Shown: positions 8,501 through 17,440, counted from the stretch's first letter. The stretch: 64,000 nt of DNA from DASRBN01 sp035294305 (GCA_035294305.1 DATGLD010000008.1:1-64000), one strand, 5' to 3'. The notes: generated from the letters alone by a model not told the origin. Translations and numbers: made by a program.

Positions 8501-9928
8501 TCATCCTTCCTGCTCCTTCGCGGTCGTGTCCGAGATGCGTAGTAAAATGCCGATAATGATGTAGTTCGCGATAATTGAGCTTCCACCATAGCTTACGAAT
8601 GGCAGCGGCAGGCCCGTCAGCGGCAGCAATTTCATGTTGCCCGCAATGATTACTACCGTTTGTACCGCGAAGATAGAAGTCAACCCTGCCGCAAGCAGTT
8701 GCGAGAATGTATCGTTCGCCTCCATCGCGATGCGGAAGCCCCGGTACAAAATCAGCAGGTAGATGCCGATGATGGCAAACAGCCCGGCCAGCCCATATTC
8801 CTCGCCGAATGCTGTGAAGATCATATCCGATTGCACTACAGGGACCAGCACCGGATGCCCCAGCCCGAAACCAGCTCCCAGAATCCCCCCACTCGATAGC
8901 GCAATAATTCCCTGCACAATTTGTGCCGCGCTCCCACGCGCAAATTCCTGCGTCGCCTGCGACCAGTTTTGCCAGTTGACAGGGTCAATCGCCACGGCCG
9001 CGAAGCGCAGCCGCACATAGCTGAATAGCGCGTAGCCGATCAGCCCTAATACCAGGAAAATTCCCAGGCTCACTACCACCCACGATAATTTGTTGGTGCC
9101 CAGGTAGATCATACACAGGAAAATACCATAAATGAGCAGCGCCAGGCCTAGCTCGCGAATGCCTAAAAACAGCAACAGGGCGATGCCGAGCATCAATGCT
9201 AACGGGCCAAGCTGGCGCAACGGGGGCAAATGCAATGGGCCGATCTTCAGATTCCCTCGCGCCAGCACATCCTGGTTCTCACTCAGATACGCCGCGAAAA
9301 ATATTACAATAAAGATCTTCAGCAGTTCAGAGGGTTGCAAATTAAACGGCCCGAAGTTCAGCTGGTCGTGTGTCGGGCTATCCAGGTTCTTTACCCGCAG
9401 CGCGTTCACCAGTGTAGCCGCCACCAGCGCGATCCCCAACGCGGCCCAGGTATACTTAAAGCGTTCGAGCCAGTGCATATTGCGCAAAATCGCCAGCGTT
9501 CCTACGCATACGACCAGCCCCAACAGCACCCATAACAACTGCCGCGTGCCTAATGTGGGATCCCCAATCGTCGGCGAATCGCCTAATCGTGTCACCATCA
9601 GCACTCCCAACCCGCTCAGGAGGCCTGCCAGCGGCAGCAGCATCTGATCAGCGCGTGGAAAAGTGAAGCTCAAAAGAATATTCACTATCAGCAGTAGCGC
9701 AATCAGACCCAGGATCGGGAACAATTGGGAAACCGTCGGCAGAATATCTCTGGTGAAAGGAATTGGCTGCGGGCTTGCGCTGATCTTCTGCTCATAGAAC
9801 TGCGCCAGTGGCAACTGGATGATTTCCAATAGCAAAATCATAAAAGGAATAATGAATAACCCCAGCTCTTTCCACCGGTAGCGTCTTACCCTACTCCCTA
9901 TACCCGAAGATTGACCAATACTCGCCAT
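8501..9928 (-). CDS. FtsW/RodA/SpoVE-family SEDS glycosyltransferase
   Basis: A polytopic membrane protein of the SEDS family, which polymerises lipid II into glycan strands with a partner class B PBP. The 475-residue product has about 10 membrane helices. Near the C-terminus it has the family signature (TGLPLPFVSYGGSSIIANY). The conserved SDMIFTAFGEEYGLAG region near residue 365 is the Asp/Glu stretch of SEDS enzymes. An N-terminal extension with one extra hydrophobic segment (about 22-45) precedes the core. Two FHA genes lie directly upstream, as in the actinobacterial fhaA-fhaB-pstP-rodA-pbpA cluster, so a RodA-like elongation role is more likely than FtsW. The PBP, kinase and phosphatase are not adjacent here. 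Confidence 0.9.
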   Translation of the reverse strand: MASIGQSSGIGSRVRRYRWKELGLFIIPFMILLLEIIQLPLAQFYEQKISASPQPIPFTRDILPTVSQLFPILGLIALLLIVNILLSFTFPRADQMLLPLAGLLSGLGVLMVTRLGDSPTIGDPTLGTRQLLWVLLGLVVCVGTLAILRNMHWLERFKYTWAALGIALVAATLVNALRVKNLDSPTHDQLNFGPFNLQPSELLKIFIVIFFAAYLSENQDVLARGNLKIGPLHLPPLRQLGPLALMLGIALLLFLGIRELGLALLIYGIFLCMIYLGTNKLSWVVVSLGIFLVLGLIGYALFSYVRLRFAAVAIDPVNWQNWSQATQEFARGSAAQIVQGIIALSSGGILGAGFGLGHPVLVPVVQSDMIFTAFGEEYGLAGLFAIIGIYLLILYRGFRIAMEANDTFSQLLAAGLTSIFAVQTVVIIAGNMKLLPLTGLPLPFVSYGGSSIIANYIIIGILLRISDTTAKEQEG

Positions 9929-9940
9929 ATGTATATCCTC

Positions 9941-9970
9941 TATAGGGACAGAGCCTGGTGCCTGTCCTCC
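9941..9970. repeat. Dispersed repeat family B
   Basis: TATAGGGACAGAGCCTGGTG followed by CCTGTCCTCC in the gap between the SEDS gene and the small FHA gene. It is an imperfect palindrome built on GGACAG/CTGTCC. Confidence 0.55.
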
Positions 9971-10041
9971 ACCAAAATTTCACCCTTGTAGTCGCCCTGG
10001 TCCCGGCCCTCGACGATCCTTCTACCCTGGCAACACATATT

Positions 10042-10485
10042 TTATGGCGCCAGTTTGAAACGAATAAAACCGATCTGCACGACATCACCAGCCTTGGCCG
10101 GCAGAGCCTCGCGCGCCGGCGCATTATTCAGGTAGGTTCCATTCGTGCTGCCAGCATCCTCAATGTACCATACGTTATTATACTGCCACATCCGCGCATG
10201 CTCGCTCGATATGAAATTGTAGGGTAGCACAACTGTATTCGTCGGCCCGCGCCCAATGGTCGTTTGAGGATGAAGCGCGAACGTCGTGCCTGGCGAGAGA
10301 TTACTTGGCCCGCTGTCGATGACAATCAGGTGACCCGCCACCGGCGCCGGTTTGCCTATCATCTCCCCTTTTTTCTCCGCTCTGCGCAAATCACGAGTAA
10401 TAACAATCACTACCTGCATCAAAAAGAGGTAGAGTAATACAATAAACAGCAAGCGCAAGATCAATAAAAAGACATCCAGTGTCAT
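10042..10485 (-). CDS. Membrane-anchored FHA-domain protein (FhaB/FipA-like)
   Basis: This 147-residue protein has one N-terminal membrane helix (about 4-28, FLLILRLLFIVLLYLFLMQVV), a short charged linker, and a forkhead-associated domain. The FHA motifs are TTIGRGPTNTVVLP, SSEHARM and DAGSTNGTYLNN, the Arg, Ser-x-x-His and Asn-Gly residues that bind phosphothreonine. The layout matches actinobacterial FhaB (FipA), which links Ser/Thr kinase signalling to cell-wall synthesis. It sits between a larger FHA gene (17 bp upstream) and the SEDS gene, which supports that role by context. No kinase gene is in the window. Confidence 0.88.
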   Translation of the reverse strand: MTLDVFLLILRLLFIVLLYLFLMQVVIVITRDLRRAEKKGEMIGKPAPVAGHLIVIDSGPSNLSPGTTFALHPQTTIGRGPTNTVVLPYNFISSEHARMWQYNNVWYIEDAGSTNGTYLNNAPAREALPAKAGDVVQIGFIRFKLAP

Positions 10486-10502
10486 CTGCTTTTCTCTTTA
10501 TC

Positions 10503-11423
10503 TTACCTTCTCTCGAAAATAAATTCGTAACTCCCGATTTTGAAGTGGTCTCCGTTGTGTAAGGTATGCTGGCGCAGGTGTGGGGTGCCGTTGATGGTAA
10601 TGCCGTTGGTACTACCAAGATCAAAGATGACAAATTGCCCGTTGGGTGAATATTTGATTTGTGCATGGTAGCGCGAAACCCGTTTATCTTCTACAATGAT
10701 ATCGTTGGTGAGTTGGCGCCCAATATTAATGACCGGCTTTTCTATCACGTAGACTCTTGGGGCGGCCGCGGCATTTTGAATGGAATCCACTAAACGGATG
10801 CTCAGCCAGGCCTGCGGGAGAGCGGCAACGGGGCGCGCCGGAAACGCTGGAGCCGGTGGACTGCCTTGCGGGTTTGGCACCCCGCCCTGAATGCCTGATA
10901 CCCCGGCTGCCCCTGCGACTCCCATGGGGAAACCGGGTGAATTAATCGATGAGCTGGATAATCCCGGTACTGGCTGTCCCTGGGCCAGTTGGCTGCGCAG
11001 TTGTGCCAGTTGCTCCGCGCTCAGGGCCTGTGTAGCCATACTGCCTGCCTCGCCGCTTGCGATTTCGATCTGGACGTTTCCATCGCGAACTTTGCTCTCG
11101 CCATGCAGCCGTAGAACAGGCACTTCCCGCAGGATGTAATGATGATGCTTCGCGTGTTGCACCAGCTCTTCCTGCCAGTCTTGCTTCAAAAAATTTTCAT
11201 TAGGAAGAAATCGCTGGTGATCCTTCACGCTGAATGTTATATCGTAGATATGCGGGGCTAGCCGCTTGCCCTCGCCGAGCAGCTGCACATTGTCGTCCAT
11301 GGCCTGTTTCAGCTTTTGAAGCACTTCGGCCGGCTCTAATGTCGATGGCAGAAATGAAAACGGCCATTGCAAAATGTGCCCGATCCAATCTTCAAATTTT
11401 AAGAGCCTGTTCCGGCCTGCCAT
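10503..11423 (-). CDS. FhaA-like protein: DUF3662 domain plus FHA domain
   Basis: The 306-residue product has an N-terminal DUF3662-type domain (about 1-125, with FEDWIGHILQWPFSFLPSTLEPAEVLQKL split across helices). A Pro/Gly/Ala-rich linker follows (about 130-200), then a C-terminal FHA domain with VINIGRQLTNDIIVEDKRVSR, YHAQIKY and DLGSTNGITING. This is the domain order of mycobacterial FhaA. FHA domains read phosphothreonine, and FhaA takes part in regulating peptidoglycan synthesis. It is followed within 17 bp by a small membrane FHA gene and then a SEDS gene. The start is supported by conservation of the DUF3662 N-terminus. ribF ends 48 bp upstream. Confidence 0.88.
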   Translation of the reverse strand: MAGRNRLLKFEDWIGHILQWPFSFLPSTLEPAEVLQKLKQAMDDNVQLLGEGKRLAPHIYDITFSVKDHQRFLPNENFLKQDWQEELVQHAKHHHYILREVPVLRLHGESKVRDGNVQIEIASGEAGSMATQALSAEQLAQLRSQLAQGQPVPGLSSSSINSPGFPMGVAGAAGVSGIQGGVPNPQGSPPAPAFPARPVAALPQAWLSIRLVDSIQNAAAAPRVYVIEKPVINIGRQLTNDIIVEDKRVSRYHAQIKYSPNGQFVIFDLGSTNGITINGTPHLRQHTLHNGDHFKIGSYEFIFERR

Positions 11424-11471
11424 CGTCCTGCTCAGCCTTCCTTACATGAGTTTTCATTCAACTCTGCGAAC

Positions 11472-12533
11472 TCATTCTGCATCAGTTTGTAAAATCTGTC
11501 GCACTCGCTGCACATCAGCCGCCATTTGCGCTTTCAATACCTCGATAGTGGCGAAATGCTCCTCGTCTCGCAAACGCGCAATAAAATCTAAAGCAATGGT
11601 CTGACCGTAAAGATCAAGATCAGCATCTAATAAATACGCTTCGACCAGGCGCGTCTTTCCATCGAACATTGGCCGCACCCCGACACTGGCTGCACTCTTG
11701 TATTCCTGCCGGTACAGCATGCGTAAAAATGCTGCACCTTGAGCCGTAATCCTACTCGTCGCTTCACTATCATTATAGACGGGAATAGCCTCTGTTTTGT
11801 CACTTTGCCCCACCGTAGCGGGGTTATCGCCTGCACGCTTGCCTACGCCGGCCCGCGCAGCATAAATGCCGTTCGCCGGTAGGAGTTTATGGGGATCGGT
11901 TGCCAGGTTCGCGGTAGGATATCCCAGTTGCCTGCCGCGTTGGTCGCCTTTCACAACCGTGCCGCTTACTATAAACGGATGACCCAGTAGCTCGTTCGCC
12001 TCCTCTAATTTCCCCTCAACGAGAAGCGTGCGAATGCGAGTGCTGCTGATACGTGCCCGCTCGGCCTGCTCCAGCATTACCGGCTCTACCAAAATATCAT
12101 GTTCTTTTCCATAGGCTTGCAAGAACGCAATATTGCCCATCCTGTTATGCCCAAGGCTAAAATCTTCCCCCACAACCATGGCCCGCAGCGAGAAACGCTC
12201 GCGCAGCTTATCCAAAAATTCGGCTGCGCTCAGTACCGCAACTTCCGGCGTAAAGTGAATAACGATGCTATCGCCGATACCTCCATAATACTTTGCCAGC
12301 GCCAGCTTCTCTTCTAAAGTTGTCAAGTATTCTAAATATTTTTCTGGACGTACTACCAGCAGAGTATGCGGCGTGAAAGTAACAAGGACAGGCTTACAGT
12401 GTAACGCGCGCGCCAGTGCCTGTAATTCGCGCATCAGCCGTTGGTGCCCACGATGGACACCATCAAAATTGCCGATGGTAATAGCAATCGGTTCTTTATC
12501 TGTCAGCGTTGTTGCGAATTCCATGATCTCCAT
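11472..12533 (-). CDS. ribF: Bifunctional riboflavin kinase/FAD synthetase
   Basis: Makes FMN from riboflavin and then FAD from FMN. The N-terminal adenylyltransferase has the nucleotidyl-transfer motif IGNFDGVHRGHQ near residues 19-30 and ARISSTRIRTLL near 165-176. The C-terminal flavokinase has GDQRGRQLGYPTAN near 195-208 and RPMFDG...LVEAYLLDADLDLYG. The total is 353 residues, longer than the usual 300-315. The extra length is about 45 residues (GKRAGDNPATVGQSDKTEA onward) between the flavokinase strands NGIYAAR and SAASVGVRP. The gene follows truB by 67 bp, a widespread bacterial arrangement. Confidence 0.95.
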   Translation of the reverse strand: MEIMEFATTLTDKEPIAITIGNFDGVHRGHQRLMRELQALARALHCKPVLVTFTPHTLLVVRPEKYLEYLTTLEEKLALAKYYGGIGDSIVIHFTPEVAVLSAAEFLDKLRERFSLRAMVVGEDFSLGHNRMGNIAFLQAYGKEHDILVEPVMLEQAERARISSTRIRTLLVEGKLEEANELLGHPFIVSGTVVKGDQRGRQLGYPTANLATDPHKLLPANGIYAARAGVGKRAGDNPATVGQSDKTEAIPVYNDSEATSRITAQGAAFLRMLYRQEYKSAASVGVRPMFDGKTRLVEAYLLDADLDLYGQTIALDFIARLRDEEHFATIEVLKAQMAADVQRVRQILQTDAE

Positions 12534-12600
12534 ATTCCCGCCAGGTTGGTCGGCCCTACCTTTTCATAGATTAACATACAAGACATTTTATGGCAACGTT

Positions 12601-13560
12601 TCATGACCCCGTGAACACCTTGCGGGGTTTCCAGATTGCTTGTGCTCCATCCCATTCCGCGATAGCCACAAAACGCCCATCCTCACTATACACACGCGCA
12701 ATACCGGCCGTTGGCGATATGTTTTCTTCTCGGAAGTACCTGAAAGCATTGCCATGCAGCACCCGCTCGACCATAGCAATATCAAGGACCAGGGCCGGAT
12801 GGCCCTCAAGCGCCTTATCAATAGGATACAGATAATGTAGGGGTGACCCTGGTGGTCGCCCGCCCTGTATGTCACGTCCTGGATCAATCTCCACTCGACG
12901 GTCGCCTGCCCCCGCCTCCATGACAGTACGAAGCTGTTCCAGCGTAACGCTTTCTGAGAGCAGAAATGGTCCACTGCGCGTGCGTTTGAGTGCAGCAAGA
13001 TAGGCACCGCATCCCAGGTATTCGCCGAGGTCGTAAGCCAGCGAGCGAATATAAGTTCCCTTACTGCATTCAACGACCAGCGTCACAGATGGAAGAGTGC
13101 ATTCAACCACCTCGAGTTTGTGGATAACAATCGGGCGCGGCGCCAGCTCGACCTCCTCGCCTGCCCGGACGCGTTTGTAGGCCGGTTGCCCCTGTAGTTT
13201 AATGGCCGAGTAACGCGGTGGTATTTGCAACTGCGGTCCCACGAAATGCTCCAGCGCCTCTTCAACCCTGGCCTGGGAAAGATCTGCCGTACTTGCCGTG
13301 CGCAGGATGGTACCCTCTGCGTCATAGGTGTCGGTTACACTGCCAAAAATAATGGTCGCCAGGTACTCCTTGCCGCTTTCGCTGACATATTCCGCTACCC
13401 GCGTTGCCTGCCCTACGCAAATCGGTAGAACTCCGCTCGCCAGAGGATCAAGCGTACCGGCATGCCCGACGCGCTTCTCCTTGAGAAGACGGCGTATACT
13501 TGCCACCACATCGTGCGAAGTCATTCCCGCCGCTTTATTGATATTGAGAATGCCGTCCAT
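12601..13560 (-). CDS. truB: tRNA pseudouridine(55) synthase TruB
   Basis: Converts U55 of the tRNA T-loop to pseudouridine. Catalytic Asp lies in GHAGTLDPLASGVLPI near residues 34-49. Also conserved are the substrate-binding IPPRYSAIKLQGQPAYKRVR stretch and CSKGTYIRSLAYDLG. The C-terminal PUA-like part carries LYPIDKALEGHPALVLD. Between about 232 and 250 a segment GRDIQGGRPPGSPLHY interrupts the expected join before LYPIDKAL and coincides with a family-A DNA repeat. The protein has 319 residues. It follows the DHH phosphoesterase by 7 bp, in a translation/RNA-maturation operon. Confidence 0.96.
   Translation of the reverse strand: MDGILNINKAAGMTSHDVVASIRRLLKEKRVGHAGTLDPLASGVLPICVGQATRVAEYVSESGKEYLATIIFGSVTDTYDAEGTILRTASTADLSQARVEEALEHFVGPQLQIPPRYSAIKLQGQPAYKRVRAGEEVELAPRPIVIHKLEVVECTLPSVTLVVECSKGTYIRSLAYDLGEYLGCGAYLAALKRTRSGPFLLSESVTLEQLRTVMEAGAGDRRVEIDPGRDIQGGRPPGSPLHYLYPIDKALEGHPALVLDIAMVERVLHGNAFRYFREENISPTAGIARVYSEDGRFVAIAEWDGAQAIWKPRKVFTGS
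12837..12862 (-). repeat. Dispersed repeat family A inside truB, copy 4
   Basis: Minus-strand CGGGCGACCACCAGGG followed by TCACCCCTAC lies in frame in truB and encodes Gly-Arg-Pro-Pro-Gly-Ser-Pro. It is nearly identical to the intergenic copy upstream of serS (51848-51881). Confidence 0.65.
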
Positions 13561-13567
13561 GACAATA

Positions 13568-14596
13568 TTAGCCCTTATTGCTCATCTCACGCATTAATTC
13601 GGCAATCACCAGCCTGGTCGTTTCCTCAATGGACATGGAAAATGTAGCCCCGGCCGCGCGCGGGTGACCACCACCCCTGCCATTGCTCACACGTTTACAG
13701 ATCTCAGCGGCATTGTAAGGCGCGGCACAGCGCAGGCTGAGTCGCGTAACTCCTGGCTCTCCAAAACTTTTGAAGAAGGCTGCGACCTCTACCCCCTCAA
13801 TATCGCGTAGCAAGCCGGAGATGTTATCGTCCATCTCCGGTGTAGCGCCTGCCATCTCCAGTGTCTCCCGTGTGGCCTGCGACCAGATCAGTCTTCCTCC
13901 GCAGGCCGTTTGCGCATTTGCGACCACCAGGGCTTGCAGGCGCACCTGTGGCAGCGGACGTGTCTTGTAAATGGGCTGCACCACCGTCTCCGGTATCGCT
14001 CCGGCTCGCAGCAGCAACGCCGCTACTTCCAGCGAACGTGGAGTAGTATTTGTGAATTGAAATGAACTGGTATCAGTAATGATGCCCGTCAGCAAGCACA
14101 GGGCGGCATCGCGATCCAGTGGCAACCCGGCCTGCTGCTGGAAAAGCACCACCAGCTCGGCAGTAGCAGCAGCCCTTGGGTCGATAATATTCACCTGTCC
14201 GCAGCCATCACTGCTGACATGATGGTCGATATTGAGTATGGGCACTTCACCCAGATAAGCGCGATGCCGCTCGTATAATGATCCGAAACGCACCAGTTCG
14301 CCGGCATCTAGCGCAATGACCAGGTCATAATCCTCCGTGCCCAGGTCCTGTTGCAGCAAAGTAAGGCCTGGCAAAAACGAGAGATTTTTCGGGGCAGCAT
14401 CCGCGCAAGCCGCGACGGCCATTTTACCCGCTTGTCGCAGGATATGCGCCATGCCAAGGGCGGAGCCAATACAATCGCCATCAGGGCTTTCATGCGCAAT
14501 GCATACAATACGCTCTGCTGGCTGTATCATCGCCATCGCCCCCTGGATGAGGGTGGGATCGAGTTGATTATGCAACTCACATGGGATATCACTCAT
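13568..14596 (-). CDS. nrnA: DHH/DHHA1 phosphoesterase (NrnA-like oligoribonuclease / pAp phosphatase)
   Basis: A 342-residue DHH-family enzyme. Members degrade nano-RNA or cyclic-dinucleotide products and 3'-phosphoadenosine 5'-phosphate. Metal-binding motifs are HESPDGDCIGSALG near 35, ALDAGE near 95, NIDHHVS near 120 and the ITDTSSF region. The DHHA1 domain ends in GRGGGHPRAAGATF. The start at 14596 is chosen because its ATG overlaps the rbfA stop (ATGAGTGA) and has GGAAG 10 nt upstream; an in-frame ATG at 14611 is possible but has a weaker ribosome site. The order rbfA-nrnA-truB-ribF is common in Gram-positive-type genomes. The exact substrate cannot be read from sequence. Confidence 0.92.
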   Translation of the reverse strand: MSDIPCELHNQLDPTLIQGAMAMIQPAERIVCIAHESPDGDCIGSALGMAHILRQAGKMAVAACADAAPKNLSFLPGLTLLQQDLGTEDYDLVIALDAGELVRFGSLYERHRAYLGEVPILNIDHHVSSDGCGQVNIIDPRAAATAELVVLFQQQAGLPLDRDAALCLLTGIITDTSSFQFTNTTPRSLEVAALLLRAGAIPETVVQPIYKTRPLPQVRLQALVVANAQTACGGRLIWSQATRETLEMAGATPEMDDNISGLLRDIEGVEVAAFFKSFGEPGVTRLSLRCAAPYNAAEICKRVSNGRGGGHPRAAGATFSMSIEETTRLVIAELMREMSNKG

Positions 14597-14969
14597 CGTT
14601 GCTTCCATCATTCACCCGTTGGTGCTCCATCTCGCTCTCACGAATAAGCTCAAGTATGCGCGCTCCCTCTTGAATTGAGATGTCAAGCTTGAACACCAGT
14701 TCCGGCATATAGCGCAGCGTGAGGCGACTCGCAAGCTCATGGCGCAGGAAGCCGGTCGCGTGTTTCAACGCCCGGATCGTATCCTCCTGTTCATTCTCGG
14801 AGCCGAGGACGCTTACGAACACCTTGGCATGACGCAGGTCACCGCTCACCTCAACCCGCGTGATGCTCGCAAATCCCACACGCGGGTCCTTCATGCGCGT
14901 TCGTAACAGGTCGCTCAGTTCTAGCGCGATGAGCTCACCCAGTTTTTCCTGTCGATGTGGATTTGGCAT
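14589..14969 (-). CDS. rbfA: 30S ribosome-binding factor A
   Basis: Cold-shock and 16S-maturation factor that binds the 5' helix of 16S rRNA in 30S precursors. The 126-residue product has the KH-like core DPRVGFASITRVEVSGDLRHAKVFVSVLGS (shown here only to locate it, near 27-56) and RYMPELVFKLDISIQEGARI near 95. The frame is open 59 codons further upstream, but that part is translated from the long palindrome and is not family-like; the ATG at 14969 starts the expected MPNPHRQEKLGE. The gene is separated from infB by 86 bp that hold a 48-bp perfect palindrome. It overlaps the downstream DHH gene by 8 nt. Confidence 0.95.
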   Translation of the reverse strand: MPNPHRQEKLGELIALELSDLLRTRMKDPRVGFASITRVEVSGDLRHAKVFVSVLGSENEQEDTIRALKHATGFLRHELASRLTLRYMPELVFKLDISIQEGARILELIRESEMEHQRVNDGSNDE

Positions 14970-14994
14970 ACGTATCGTTCTTTCAAGTAATTCA

Positions 14995-15042
14995 AATTTC
15001 GGCCTTATCCGGCGCCCCGGGGCGCCGGATAAGGCCGAAATT
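14995..15042. repeat. 48-bp perfect palindrome between infB and rbfA
   Basis: The centre is between 15018 and 15019 (CCCC|GGGG). All 24 bases on each side are complementary, starting AATTTCGGCCTTATCC and ending GGATAAGGCCGAAATT. It starts 14 bp after the infB stop and 26 bp before rbfA. As RNA it would form an extremely stable hairpin, a candidate for processing, attenuation or 3'-end protection inside the operon. Confidence 0.8.
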
Positions 15043-15055
15043 GCAAGGTTGTTAT

Positions 15056-17440
15056 TTATGCTCCCGGCTTCACACGCTCTTTCGCGTAGGTCTCGATAAT
15101 ATCGCCGATCTCGAATTCGGTGAAGTCTTCCAGTACGATACCACACTCGTAACCGCTGGCGACTTCGCGTACATCGTCTTTACCACGACGCAGCGAGGCA
15201 ATTTTGCCGTCGTAGACCTTCTCATTCTTGCGCGTGATGCGTGCCTGAGAAGAGCGAACAATTTTGCCATCCAGAACGCGACAGCCCGCAATCACCAGAT
15301 TCTTACCGGCTTTGAACATTTGCTGGACCTCGGCATGGCCTTCGATGACCTCCTGATAGGTCGGCTCGAGCATACCTTTCAGCGCGGCCTGGATGTCGTC
15401 CGTTAGCTTATAAATGATATTGTAATAGCGAATATCAACGCCTTCTTTTTGTGCCTGCCGTTGAGCCGCTCCATCGGCCTTCACGTTAAAGCCGATAATG
15501 ATAGCTCCAGAGGCCGCTGCCAGGTGTACGTCGGTTTCGTTGATATTGCCAATTCCTTCGTGGATCAGGCGCACCTTGAGATTTTCGTCGCCGATTTTTG
15601 TCAGCGCGTTCTTGATCGCCTCGGCGGAACCCTGCACATCGCACTTCAGCACGATATTGAGTTCCTTCACCTGGCCCTCCTGCATCTGCATATAGAGGGT
15701 ATCCAGGCTCACCTGCCCAAGCGGACCCGTTTCGCTGCGGCGCTGTTCCGCCGTCTGGGCCGCCATCTGTTTGGCCGTCCGTTCATCCGCTACGACCTCC
15801 AGGCGATCTCCTGCCTGTGGCACTTCCGGCAAACCCAGGATACTAACCGGCGTGCTGGGCGGCGCCTTTTGAATGCGCTTACCCCGGTCGTTGAACATCG
15901 CGCGCACCTTGCCGGCCATAGCACCTACCACAATGTTGTCGCCCATCTTCAGCGTGCCCTGCTGGATCAGCACGGTCGCGGTCGGCCCAGTATTCTTCTC
16001 CAGCTTTGCCTCGATGATTACTCCGGTTGCCGGACGATTCGGGTTAGCCCGGATATCCTGTATCTCGGCCAGTAGCAAGATCATTTCCAGCAGATCATCG
16101 ATTCCCGTGCCTTTACGCGCCGAGACTGGTACGCAGATCACATCACCACCATACTCTTCAATCACGACACCGATTTCAGCCAGTTGCTGCTTGACGCGAT
16201 CAGGATTGGCGTCGATTTTATCGATCTTGTTAAGCGCGATGATAATCGGCACTTTCGCGGCCCGCGCATGATCAATGGCTTCGCGTGTCTGTGGCATCAC
16301 GCCGTCGTCGGCCGCCACCACAATAACTGCGATATGCGTTACCTGTGCTCCACGAGCGCGCATAGCGGTGAACGCTTCATGGCCGGGTGTATCGAGGAAG
16401 GTAATTTTCTTGCCATTGACCTCCACCTGATATGCGCCAATATGTTGCGTGATGCCGCCCGCCTCACCAGCGGCCACCTTCGTTTTACGGATAGTGTCGA
16501 GCAACGAGGTCTTGCCGTGGTCAACGTGCCCCATGATGGTAACAACAGGCGGAATGACCACCATATTGTCTTGATCGCGAGTCGCCATCATAGCCTCGTT
16601 TGCCGAAAGGCCCTTGCGAGCCCCCTGTACTGCCGGTGCAGTCGTGAGTGCGCTTTGTGTCGGCTCGAAGCCCAGATCTTGCGCCACCAGCGCGGCCTTA
16701 TCATAATCGACCACCTGGTTAATACTGGCGAAGACGCTATGTTTGATCAGGTCGCGGATGACTTCATTAGGCGTCGCGTGTAGTAGATAGGCCAGGTCTT
16801 TGACGATAATCTGCGGGGGAATCGAGATTGGGCCTGTCGGTTTCTCTTTTACAGCTGCTGCCCGCCGTTCTTGCAGGCGCTGCCCATTTGTACCATTGCG
16901 ACCGGCCGGGTGAGCAGTTCCTGGGCGGGCCTGGCCACCGGCCCGGTTACTGCCGGGCTGCGTGCTGCTGGGGCGATTACCACCTGGGTGTGCCGTAGTC
17001 GTCGCATGCTGCCCATGTTGAACAGGGCGTTGCTGTGTGGTACTACCAGAACGTGCCACTGCTGCTGTGGATTGGGTCGATGAACTGGTGGGATGGATGG
17101 TCCCGGTCTGGCGCTGGACGGGAGCTTGCCTCTGCGTTTGTGTTGATGCCGGATGAGCGGTGGATTGGAGGGGCGCACCCTTACGGTCTCCCTCCACTCT
17201 TTTTTCCTTATGGTCGCTCGCTGCACTTTTATGTCCGCCTGCTGCCTGTAGGTGTGCCGGTGTTGTACCGGTAGAAGAGCCACGACGCGCAGAGGACGGG
17301 CTAACTCCCGTCTTCTTGGCTTCCTGTTCCTGGCTAATGGGCGAGGCCTGCTCAGATTTTAAGCGAGTAGCTGTACGGCTGCGTGCCGGGGTTGTTTTCG
17401 CCTGCTCGTTTGCATCTGGGGATTCAGATGTGTTTCTCAT
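15056..17440 (-). CDS. infB: Translation initiation factor IF-2
   Basis: GTPase that recruits initiator tRNA to the 30S subunit and promotes subunit joining. The 794-residue protein has a long, Thr/Ser/Gln/Pro-rich N-terminal region (1-200), an IF2N domain (near 210-260), and a GTPase domain with G1 GHVDHGKTS near 305, DTPGHEAF, and NKIDK. Domains II-IV follow. The start ATG is preceded by AGAAGGGGG at a good distance. Upstream there is a dedicated promoter (17833-17861), a structured leader, an intrinsic terminator and a small hairpin. The gene can therefore be transcribed separately from nusA-ylxR and may be controlled by attenuation. Confidence 0.97.
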   Translation of the reverse strand: MRNTSESPDANEQAKTTPARSRTATRLKSEQASPISQEQEAKKTGVSPSSARRGSSTGTTPAHLQAAGGHKSAASDHKEKRVEGDRKGAPLQSTAHPASTQTQRQAPVQRQTGTIHPTSSSTQSTAAVARSGSTTQQRPVQHGQHATTTAHPGGNRPSSTQPGSNRAGGQARPGTAHPAGRNGTNGQRLQERRAAAVKEKPTGPISIPPQIIVKDLAYLLHATPNEVIRDLIKHSVFASINQVVDYDKAALVAQDLGFEPTQSALTTAPAVQGARKGLSANEAMMATRDQDNMVVIPPVVTIMGHVDHGKTSLLDTIRKTKVAAGEAGGITQHIGAYQVEVNGKKITFLDTPGHEAFTAMRARGAQVTHIAVIVVAADDGVMPQTREAIDHARAAKVPIIIALNKIDKIDANPDRVKQQLAEIGVVIEEYGGDVICVPVSARKGTGIDDLLEMILLLAEIQDIRANPNRPATGVIIEAKLEKNTGPTATVLIQQGTLKMGDNIVVGAMAGKVRAMFNDRGKRIQKAPPSTPVSILGLPEVPQAGDRLEVVADERTAKQMAAQTAEQRRSETGPLGQVSLDTLYMQMQEGQVKELNIVLKCDVQGSAEAIKNALTKIGDENLKVRLIHEGIGNINETDVHLAAASGAIIIGFNVKADGAAQRQAQKEGVDIRYYNIIYKLTDDIQAALKGMLEPTYQEVIEGHAEVQQMFKAGKNLVIAGCRVLDGKIVRSSQARITRKNEKVYDGKIASLRRGKDDVREVASGYECGIVLEDFTEFEIGDIIETYAKERVKPGA

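Noticed and set aside
13660..13690. GGGTGACCACCACCCCTGCC in the DHH gene, resembling repeat family A
   Set aside because: It encodes the conserved DHHA1 motif GRGGGHPRAAG, so the resemblance is due to protein constraint.
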